A model generated the notes under the pieces. It made no database searches, was not told where the DNA came from, and was given only the letters and a program-made list of their open reading frames with translations. Below, in pieces: positions 44,691 to 54,425 of a DNA stretch of 64,000 bases. Position 1 is the stretch's first letter, and the number at the start of each line of letters is the position of its first letter. The DNA comes from Lanius collurio (Eukaryota > Chordata > Aves > Passeriformes > Laniidae). The position numbers were made by a program, and so were the translations under genes. The stretch is from NCBI GenBank assembly GCA_020086605.1, contig JACBWW010000023.1, forward strand, positions 1,987,063 through 2,051,062. The letters are read 5' to 3'.

Positions 44691-47600
44691 CATGGAGAAT
44701 CCATCTATGGATGGAAGTACCCAAAAGTCCAACAAAGAGTTTCCTTCCTAGGAATGTTTCTGAAGCCCCTGATGGTCTGTGTTTTCCCTATCTTGTACCC
44801 TTGTATGCGAAAGGTTTACTTAAACTGATGATTAAATGCAGCTAGAGTTGGGGCCTGAAGGATGGAGGAGAGTCTGTGGGGTTTGGGGGGCTCCACATCT
44901 CTGGGGATGGATAGAGAGAACACCCCCAGACCCCTCTCTGACTCTAAAGCTTTAGGACATTCACTGGCAGGGGGTAACCACTGAGCTCTTTGGCCATGGC
45001 TGGCTTTGCTTCACCCATCCCTGGACAGACACTCCCCCACTCCCAGACAGACACCCCCATGGACAGACAGCTCACCAGTTTCTGGGAAATCTTAGCCATG
45101 GAAAAAAAATTCCCAGTCCTCCGAGTGACTCATGGGGGAGATAATTGCCTACACTGCTTGTTTTTCTTCCTACTTCTGCCTAAAGAAACCATCATCTCCA
45201 GTGCCTGGCACTGGGACACCACAACTTTCACCATTTCCCTTTGTTTTGTCTGAATTATTCACTCTGGGAGGATGGGGTGTGGAGAGGGTTGTTTCTCCCA
45301 CTGCCAGAGCACTCCAGCAGCAGAGCAAGGTTGGGGATGTGCCTGGTCCCCAGAGGAGCCACCCCACTGTGTGGATTCTTTGGTGGCTCAAAAGCATTGT
45401 GCTGGCAGACAGAATCTCTCCCTTCACCCCATCCAGTGATTTCACAAAACCCGGGGGAGCATGATCACCCCTGGGGCTGATTCTGGATTCCTCTGGGACC
45501 GCAACTTGGGCTGAAGTCAGGGCAAGAGCCATAAGCACTGCACACATCCCTCTCCAGGAAGGCACCAGCTTTCTTTTTCTCCAGGACTGAGGCTGGAGAA
45601 AGAAAACAAAAGTGTTATAGGCAGCCCTGAGCTCACATGCCCGCCTCTCCTACCTCAGGGGTCGCAATGGAGGGCCCAGCCTGAGTGCCCTGGCCAGGCT
45701 GGGACTGTGGTACTCCAGCACCCACCACAGCCCCAGGTCCTCCAAACACCCCCCCACACCGTTATAAAAGCTTTGCTGAATCAGATCTAAACCAGGCCTG
45801 GAAATTCCTTTAGCATGAGCTGAGCTGGGGATTTCAAACCACATACAGCTATTCATTGCAATGCCTGTGCTTTCTTTTAAATATATATATATGTATTTTG
45901 ATTTGGGATTTTGCTTTCCCAGCCCGTGGGTTTTGTAGAGTCCTCATACTGCTCAGCATTCCGGGGCCACCCCATTCCCATACTAAGAGCTTTTGCCTTC
46001 TGTCTGCTGGCTCATCAACACAGCCCAATTAATGCTTATTTCCCTGGTGTCTGAAGGTATTGGATCCCCAGTCCCTTCTTTCCCTGCTCTGCTGTGGGCA
46101 CAGTCATACTGAGAACCAGGACTGTTTCCCCTCTTTGGGGTTAAGAGGGTTTTTGTGGAGATTTTTCCCTTTCAGTTTTGGGGAGTAGGGATTTCTTATG
46201 GGTCACTGGAGCAGCACTGATGCAGAACAGAGATACATAACCTTTGTCTTGGCTTTACCTCGTGACTTATAGAGCACATTTAAGCACATATCCTGGCTAA
46301 GTGATGGACATGGGGTTGGTCACCCCACAATCACTACCCTGATTCACAGGGGGAAATCCTTCTAGTGCTGCCACAGGGGCATGAACCAGCTCTGAAACCA
46401 CAAGAGATGGAAACTGGGCAGGCAGGAGTTTTTTCCAGGGTGGGATCGAGATGTAATCCTTTCCATCAGAGCCCCTGCCTACCATGGCTGGGGAGGGCTC
46501 CTGTCCCACAGCCCTCCCAGTCCCCTTCCCCTGCCCACCTCCAGGGATAACACCTTCACAGGAAGCTGGAAGCTTTTAATAGAAAATCAGAAGTTTAAAT
46601 TGATACAGCAGCAGCTGAGGCAGTGCTTGGAGCCATGCTGTGCTGAAGTTTATTTAAGAGAAAAAAAAAAAAGAAAGAAAAAGAAATAATAATATTGAAC
46701 ATGCAAAGCAGAGTGAGAAAGAAGGAGGCTGTTCTAACAATGCTTCCCATCTGTGTTTGGGGAGACTGAGGGAACACTACTCCCAGGCTCAGAGTAGTGG
46801 GACATTTAAAGTTTAAATTGCATTTCTTGGCTGTTTGACTAGCAGAGAAAGTTTGGGTCTGGGGACCGGGCATGGCTTTAGAGGTGGCATTGCTGCCTGA
46901 GCTGGTGGCCCAGAGAGTACCCAGCAAGACCCCAGACTCGGGGCCTTCTCCTGGGGTGCTCTGCCACAGCTCCCCAGGGCAATGACTTAAAATATTCCCC
47001 TTCCTCCACGGGGGAAGGTGGCAGGGAGTCCCCAGAAGCTCACATGGGCAGAATTTATCCCCTTCCCTAATTTCTAGACTGTCAGGCAGACTTCCTGTAG
47101 CAAACAGCTTCTTTTGAAAAATTTCTCATTTCAACAATCACAAGAGAAAGGAGGAGGAGAGAAAGGGGCTGAACTGCTCCATTTGCTTTGCCAGCATGAG
47201 GATTCCCTGGTTGGGGCAGGTTGGAGGCTGGAGAAGCAGCAGGGACGGATGGGGCTGGGTACTGGGTGGGCTGGGCAGGGTGTCAAGCATCTGTGCTTCC
47301 ATGGAGAGAAAAGACTCTCCAAAGGGATTTCTTTCGGAAAGGGTACTATAATTACTTGGTTATAATTATTTCCTATGGCCCCTAGTGGCCCTGCCCTAGC
47401 TCAGTGCTAAAGACAGCATCCCCCCATTACGGACTTGGAGGTCTCCACCCCAAATATTTAACATACAGCCAGTTACTGCTTTTCTGGTAGCAAATTCCTT
47501 CCCAAATCCCCCCTGCAATTTGTGGCAGGCAAACCTTGTTTGAGTTTGAGGATTTAGCACATTTTTGCTGCGCTGTTTTTTTGCAGGGAGGGCTTGGGGC

Positions 47601-47920
47601 TGTCCAGACTGCATTTTGTGTGGTCCAGCCACCCCTGAGCACAGCATCCCACACCCCACCTCACCAGGAGCACCCCAGCATCCATCCTGTGCAGCCCCAG
47701 CAGCAGGAAGGCACGGGACCCCTGCACTGAAGGGCCATCCCTGCGCCCCGTTCCCTCTGCCTGTGCCCCTGCACATCTGGGGCTGCCACTGAAGCTCAAG
47801 GTCGTTGGCCTTTAAGTTGTTCTTTCTTTTTCCATTTTATGTGGTTTGTGGGCATATAATGGAAGGTGGATTCTGGATGGGTTTGTTCTCTTGCCAGCCT
47901 GAATTATTAATCCAGTCGGG
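44691..47920. other. Intergenic, GC-rich, no gene recognised
   Basis: Open frames up to 131 codons without recognisable domains. A short AT dinucleotide run lies near 45881-45892 and an A-rich tract at 46656-46686. Confidence 0.5.
46656..46686. repeat. A/G-rich tract
   Basis: Run of A with interspersed G, about 31 nt. Confidence 0.75.
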
Positions 47921-48043
47921 CTTTTCTTTTCTTTTCTTTTCTTTTCTTTTCTTTTCTTTTCTTTTCTTTTCTTTTCTTTTCTTTTCTTTCTTTCTTTCTT
48001 TCTTTCCTTCTTTCCTCTTTCTTTCTTTCCTCCTTTCTTTCTT
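47921..48043. repeat. (CTTTT)n / (CTTT)n microsatellite, 123-nt pure pyrimidine tract
   Basis: Thirteen tandem CTTTT units pass into CTTT units and then irregular C/T sequence without a single purine. Such mirror-like tracts can form triplex DNA and are unstable in length. An assembly gap follows 24 bp later. Confidence 0.95.
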
Positions 48044-48067
48044 ACTATGCCCTGAGATACGTGCCAC

Positions 48068-48071
48068 NNNN
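48068..48071. other. Assembly gap (4 N)
   Basis: Four N bases lie just after the long pyrimidine tract. Any reading frame across them is not trustworthy, and true missing length is unknown. Confidence 0.98.
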
Positions 48072-48399
48072 GCTGGTGATGGTGCCCCTGGCTCGGCACA
48101 GCCGGCAGGGAGGAGCCCGGGAGCGCCCTGCACCTCTGTCCTGTGTAATTTATAGCGTTTTGGTGGAAGAGGGTGTTGAAGGGTGAATTAAAGCCTTCTC
48201 CTGCGAGGGGAGATGCTGCCCGTGCCAGAAGCGATGGGCACGCAGGGCTGGGTAGCCACCCTCACCGAAAGGCACGGCGCTGGGCGATGAGGAATTCAAA
48301 GCTTGGCCAAGGCAGAGCAGGACCAGAACTGGTCCAGTTCCCCGCAGCAGCTTCATCAGCACCCTGAGCCATTCCCAGCTCCCCCAGGTAGGTCCCTAT

Positions 48400-48860
48400 G
48401 GGGCATCCGAGCCCAGGATGTCCCCATCCCTTGCGAGCAGGAATGTGCTCGCTCCCCATCAGCCCCACAGCAGTCACACAGTCCGAGTCCGCCGGGGGTG
48501 GGGGGACACGCCACATACGTGTCCCAAAGTAAAGGGGCAGCCCCAGACGTCGCCCCCCAGGGCAGCGCTGTGGGCCCCCTCAAGCCCCCCGGCCCGGCCA
48601 GGAGGCGATGACCGGCGGGAGGCCGGCAGGGAGGCAGCGATGCGCCTCTGCTCCCCGGGGCGCTGGCAGCCTTGGCACCCGCAGCCGTGGCTTTGGGTGG
48701 CCCTGGCCCACCCGGCCGCACCCGAGGCTGCTGCCTGCCCGCCAGACACCGCGCTCTGCTTTAATTAGCAGAGTGGTTTAATGAACGGCAGCTTGGCTGC
48801 GGCCGCGGAGCCCTCCTGGCTGAACGGCCGCGGTTTGTTATGGCTGTATCTGCTTGTCCC
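48400..48860. promoter_or_regulatory. CpG-rich block upstream of CBFB
   Basis: CpG-rich sequence ending in a small hairpin (48754-48773: arms CTCTGCT and AGCAGAG around TTAATT) and two copies of GGCCGCGG at about 48802-48809 and 48825-48832. No coding potential recognised. It could be an orphan CpG island or enhancer. Confidence 0.3.
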
Positions 48861-49199
48861 CCTGTGCTCCCTGTGTGCCCCCTCCTCTTCCTCGTGGGGA
48901 GCAGGGCACTGGGGATACAGTGAGGCCCCAACACTTAGCACACACCAGAGAATCCACATCAGAGGGAATGGGTGGGAGCACCCCCGCATGCAGGAGCAAT
49001 GCCAAGGAGCTGGGGACGCCCGGCTTTGCCAGGTCTCAGCTAGAGGGCTGCTGGGATTGCCGCTCCCCTTGAAAGATGCTTCCTCTGACACGAGCGGAGG
49101 GGTGATGGACGCCCCCAGGTTTGCCGCTCTCTGTCCCCGCCTGCTGCCCCATCCATAGGCAAGCATCGAGGCATCACGCAGCTGGCCTGGGTCTGGAGA
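48861..49199. other. Intergenic, no gene recognised
   Basis: GC-rich sequence with short overlapping open frames only. Confidence 0.5.
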
Positions 49200-49760
49200 C
49201 ATTTATCTACACTGGTAAGACTGAGAGAGTGTTATTAAATTGAGCATCGCCAAACGGCCGCTGCGGAGGGGCGGATGCTCCCCGCCACCGCCGGGGCAGA
49301 CATCGCTATTCCCATCACATAGCGCTGGGCGAGCAGCCTCCGCCTCCGGAGTGAGAACGCGGGTTCCCGTGCGCACGGTGCTAACGAAGCCTCCAGGAGC
49401 CCAGACAGTGTGAGAGCCTGCGGTGAAGAGACAAAAGCACTTGTTGAAAGGGGCAGCCAGGTGGGAGCAGCTCCGACACCTCTCCGGCTCATCACGGCAC
49501 GGCAGCGGGGTGCTCGGCTGTGCGGCACCGCCGGCACTTTGCCTCTTAATTGGTGACCCTCGGCTGGCATCAGCAATTAGAGCCCCAGCCCTCCCCTCCG
49601 CTGAGACTCTCATTAATCACCTCTGGCTTCACCCCGCCGGGAGCTGGATCGCGGGAGGCTGGGGTGTAGTGACACGGTGCCGGCCATGAGCGCGCCGCTC
49701 TGCTCACCCTGGCTGGAGCGGGGTGACCATTTGTAGCTGCACTAATTGGCCTCTGTTGCT
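49200..49760. promoter_or_regulatory. Candidate enhancer block, CpG-bearing with homeodomain cores
   Basis: GTGTTATTAAATTGAGCATC, CTCTTAATTGGTGACC, GCAATTAGAGCC, CTCATTAATCACC and GCACTAATTGGCC are spread through CpG-bearing unique sequence. This mixture is typical in look of developmental enhancers; not tested. Confidence 0.33.
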
Positions 49761-52700
49761 GCCAAGTCGTGTTGACTGGAGAGTGGGGAGGTCAGCACAT
49801 ACAGGGTCATCATCCTCTTCCTCCTTGGAGCAGAGGGTGCCTGTCCCCAGGGGCTTCTGGTTTGCTTTTACTCTCTTCCCCGAAGCAGGGTCGGTAGCAA
49901 GTAAGCTACCAAGGTGACACTTCACTGTCAGCTCCAGCTTCGGAGGGGGAAGCATTCAGCAATCAGATAGGAGAAAAATTTCCTCTCACTGAGCATTTGA
50001 GGCCAGATATTCACAGTTTTGGTTATACTGAAGCCTATTTAATCCCTGTCCCACTTAATGTTGTTTTCCATAACTTTTAGCTAAGCAGAGTCAGGACACA
50101 ATCTGTTAAAACTACCTTCTGAACTTGCCATTTCGTGAGACCTGAAAAAGGGGAAAGTCAGTAAAAACCATGAGTGTGGACCCATCTCTGCACCCACCAG
50201 GCTGGGCAGCACAAACCAACCTCATCTACTGCCTGTGGAGAGCTGAGGTTTTGCTTAAAAACGGAGACATTGGCGTAGAAACCTGGGCCTCCAGGTGGGC
50301 AGCAAGGGTGCAGCCCCAAAATTACGGCACTGATGCAGCAGGCTGGGAAAGCCTGGTGAAACACAGCACCAGTCTTTGCCTTCCATCCAGACATCAGATG
50401 ACTCCCCTCTCTGAGATGAGATATCCAGCCCGCCGCGGGAAGCCATTGGCTATCACGGACAGATCCTGGTGGCAAACAGGACCTTTGATCTCGCCGTGGC
50501 TGTTACCAGCAAGGCTGCCCTGTGGGGTTGGCTGCGAACGTGGCGCAGCAGGCTCCCTGCTCCCAGCCTCAAATATCTGTCTGTTCCGCTGCGGCCACAA
50601 ACCCTCCCCCGGACTAGAAAGAGGGAAAATTACATGCTACGATTTGCAGATCTGGCAGAGATAAATCCCCCACGGAAGGCGCGGCTGGAGATGCCAAGGC
50701 CGATAGCGCCAGGCTGAGCGTGTCGTGGGAGCGCCCCGTCTCCCGCCGGGCCCACTGCGCTGACACCGGGGCTGTCCTGCTCCCGGGGAGAAGTTGGGAA
50801 ACTCCCTCCTGCCCCACTTGGGGGTGGCACAGGGCCAGGCCGATCCCATTAAACCCTGAGGGTGGATCACTCCACAGGCAAAATCACCTTGGACTAAACG
50901 TGGGAGAAAAAAGCAGACCAGTTATGCAAAAAGGGTGGCCACTCGTGTAGTGAGAGAGTTTGGCCTCAACTCTCTGTGGGAGAGGCTCAGCAGCATCTTG
51001 AAGCGGCAGAAGGGTTGGAAAGGACAACCAGCTGCCAGGAGACCATCAGAGGGGAGGGATGGGGTGAGTACCAGCCCATCCAGGACGATGCTGAGCGGGA
51101 TGCTGGGCGGAAGGGCTGCTGGATCTCGCAGGCTGTCAGCTGAAAGCTGAGAGGAGCCCAGGAAGAGGGAAAAAAACCCCTGACGTGTGCCATATTTCAT
51201 AACACGAGATGTGAAACTTTAATGGGCTCTGCGATATCCAAGGAGAACAGGAAGCCCAAGCCTGTACGTGGTGCATGAAACCCAACAGCAACACGCGATA
51301 CCATCACACACTCCTTCGCCCGCGGCGTCTGCCGGCGGTCCCCGAGGCCCGTCCCGCCCGCGGCAGAGCACCAGCTCCTTGCTTAGCTCCAAGACATGAG
51401 ATACTGACCCGAAGAGCTGCGACAAAGCGGCAGAGTTCTAAATTAAAAGTAACGATGCCCGAGGCCAGGCTCGGGCGGAGGGCGAGCTGGGAAAGCACTG
51501 CAGCACCCGGGGCTGGCAGGCGCGGCACCGTGAGTTGTGGCCAGGGCTGTATTTCTCCGTTGCGAAGTTGAGCAGTAAATCCTGGACAGAGGATCTCACG
51601 GAGGCACCAAGGGACAGTCACTGACAAAATTCATGGCTCAAAGGCGGTGGAGACATGCCATAAATATAGGAGGCATGCAGGAGAGCTGGACTCTGCACTT
51701 CTCAATGGGAGGCTCATCCCCTTGCCCATCCTCTTCTCTCATTTTGGTTTGATAGTGAGTGTTCATTGTTGTTAAAACGCCCCACATTCTGAAAGGTGCT
51801 GGTACCTGTCCCTGGCAGCTCTGGGGATAGCCACGATGAGTAACAACTGCCTTGACTCACACCAGCAGCATCAGTAATAAAAGGGAGATGAGGTTTGGGG
51901 TAGTGACATCTGCAAGCCCTCTCCCTGTCACCACCATCCAAGCTTTGCCACTCATAGTTGGGCTCTCCTGGGTAAACCCAGGGCTGCATTCCACAAGCTC
52001 ACCCATCACTGACCTCCACCAAAACCAAACCTTATGGCTGGCTGTTCCCACACCCTAAGGCCAGAAAAGATGATTTCACCTGTGCCAACACTTACCCCAG
52101 TGAATAAATCTGTAGCAGTCACAACCTTTCTGCCAAGGGACACCAGCAGTGGCCAGTCAGGCTCTGATAGCAATGTGAGAGCTGAATGTGCCAGCCCTTG
52201 ATGGGTGGCACTGGGATGGCACTGGGATGGCATTGGGATGCAGGCTGACATGCAGGCTGCAAGTGCACTGGGATCTCATTGCAAGTAGGGGAAAATGAGC
52301 ATCTCTGCCTCTGAACAGTGGCCAGGGAAACGAAGAACATTATCAGTGGGCTGAGGAAGGAAAGGGAAGGATGTTCTGTGAGGATTAACCTGACATTTGA
52401 TCCCACAGCAGTGATTACACCCCAGGTATCTATGGGCTTGGGAAGAGAATCCAAAAATGGGTTAAGAGACAAGTTGGAAAATCTTGTCAGAAGTGTGAAA
52501 GAATAAAAGCAGCTGAGAGGGGAGCTAAGCAACATTTATCCAGGAATTAAAAATAATAATGAAGAAATAAAGTTGTGCTGCTGACTTCACTCTGGCACTT
52601 TGCCCTGATCCAGGATTTATAAGTCACATATCTTTCTCATCTGGGGAAGGATTTGTGGACCTGTGCCCTTACCCATCTCATGAGGCAGCTGTGGGTGGGT

Positions 52701-53099
52701 ACCACACACCTGACTTTCCTGGGTACAGCTGATGCTTCTGCCTGGAAACCCCATCGGGAGCAAATTCTGAGACTGGGATGAGAAGAGATCCCATCTAACG
52801 GTGACAGTCACCACACTATGATGGAGCAGCTACAGCCATGACTTTGAGCCAACAGCCTGTTGAGAGGAAATCACAATTCCAAAAAGGAACGTGTTCCTCT
52901 AGCCCAGAATTCTGATGACGACATCAGAGTCTGAGTGAACTCATCCCGGCAAAGACTTTTCTGTACAAAGGCAGAGATTCTTTTCCAAGGTCTGCATGTT
53001 CACAAGTCACAGTGAGGAAGAATAAAGCCATGAAAGAGATTCCAGGCGGGAATGCGGACCCAGCAGCGCTTCTGCTGCAGGGCTGAGAGGCACACTGCT
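49761..53099. other. Intergenic, GC-rich, no gene recognised
   Basis: Contains CpG clusters near 50400-50760 and 51310-51370 and an 11-bp minisatellite at 52207-52239. Open frames up to 164 codons (50170-50664, plus) are unrecognised and overlap others. Confidence 0.5.
52207..52239. repeat. Three-copy 11-bp tandem repeat
   Basis: Unit GGCACTGGGAT, two exact copies and one with a single change. Confidence 0.85.
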
Positions 53100-53640
53100 C
53101 CGGGATTGGAATCTATCTGCGGTAGGAGAGCAGCAGAACTCACGTTCCAAAAATCCTAAGGATCACCCCTTGTCGCGCAAGGGAGAAAACCGCGGGCAGA
53201 GCCCGGCTCAGCCCCACGCGTGCAGCGCCCACCGAGCACAGCCCCGGGGGGACGGGGGTTAATTAAACACCTCCAAAACCAATTAACCCCGGCCCCGACG
53301 GCGGCCGCTGCCCCGCCGCGACCCCTGGCGGCCGCGCGGGGAGCGGCGGCGCCTCGGACCGGGCTGCCCCGAACCCCGGGCCGTGAGCCCCGAGCGCCTC
53401 CGGGGCTCCGGCAGGGCTCTTAGAAAAGGTTTTCTGCCACGTCCATCAGCATTTAAAAGCTCTTTAATAGCTGGGCTACTCCTCGCTGAGTTGTAAATAA
53501 TTTTTTCCAGTTCTGAATGTTGTTTACTAACATATTATTGGGGCCTTCTTTTCCAAAGAGGGATGTGGCTTGGACACGGATGGCGACAGCTCAGCCGGGG
53601 TTCTGGATCGTGTTCAGTGGCTGATCAGACAGTCTTTTTA
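53100..53640. promoter_or_regulatory. Second CpG island with flanking AT-rich elements
   Basis: A dense CpG block (about 53185-53420) carries a perfect inverted repeat, GGGGTTAATT at 53255-53264 and AATTAACCCC at 53281-53290. It is followed by an AT-rich part with two forkhead-type cores in opposite orientation (GTAAATA at 53493-53499 and TGTTTAC at 53521-53527). No coding exon is recognised, so it may be the promoter of a non-coding transcript, the 5' end of an unseen gene, or an enhancer. Confidence 0.4.
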
Positions 53641-53867
53641 ACTCATTTATCATATTCAGAGTGAAATTTTGCAGTTTAGAAACAAAACATTTTCTCTCCT
53701 CAGTCTCAATATTCCATTCACCATTTTCTTATGTTCTATCCCAATTTCAGCCCCTAATCAGAAGAGGGGTTTGGATCTGGGTTTAACACATGCACTGCTC
53801 ATGTCTCAATATTTGCAGTCTTACACCTCAGCATCTGCTGGGATGGACCCAGACACCTCAGGAGAGG

Positions 53868-54425
53868 GAGACTCAGCCCTGCTCTGCTGAGGCCCCACCT
53901 GCAGTGCTGTGCCCAGCTCTGGGACCCCAGCATAAGGAGGACATGGATCTGCTGGACTGAGTCCAGAGGAAGCCACAAAGATGCTCTGAGGGATGGAGCA
54001 CCTTTTCTGGAGACAGGCTGAGAGGGCTGAGGATGTTCCCCTGGAGAAAAGAAGGCTCCAGAGACACCTTAAAGCCCCTTCCAGTACCTAAAAGGGCTCC
54101 GAGAGAGCTGGAAAGGGACTTTTGACAAGGGCATAGAGTGACAGGACAAGGAAGAATGGCTTCAAACTGACAGAGGGCAGGATAAGATCAGGTATTAAGA
54201 AGAAATTCTTCCCTGGGAGGGTGGTGAGGCCCCTGGCACAGGCTGGCCAGAGAAGCTGTGACTGTCCCATTCCTGGAACTGTTCAAGGCCAGTCTGGATG
54301 GGGCTCTGAGCAACCTGGTCCAGTGGAAAGTGTCCCTCCCCATGGCAGGGGGATCGGGTAGATCATCTTTAAGTTCCCTTCCAACCCATTCTTCCAAAAC
54401 ATTCTAGAATTCTATGATTCTATGC
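53868..54425 (+). mobile_element. CR1 LINE 3' fragment with intact 3' terminus
   Basis: Runs from CTGCTGAGGCCCCACCTGC through CTGTGCCCAGCTCTGGGAC, AAGGAGGACATGGATCTGCT and GAGAGGGCTGAGGATGTTCC to CCCTTCCAACCCATTC and TTCTATGATTCTATG, the avian CR1 terminal repeat. It covers the tail of ORF2, broken by stops, and the 3' UTR, and is 5'-truncated. It is the longest sense-strand CR1 copy in the window. Confidence 0.95.

Noticed and set aside
47805..48155. Open frames across the CTTTT tract
   Set aside because: They consist of Ser/Phe/Leu or Lys/Glu/Arg repeats translated from the microsatellite and they cross the N gap.
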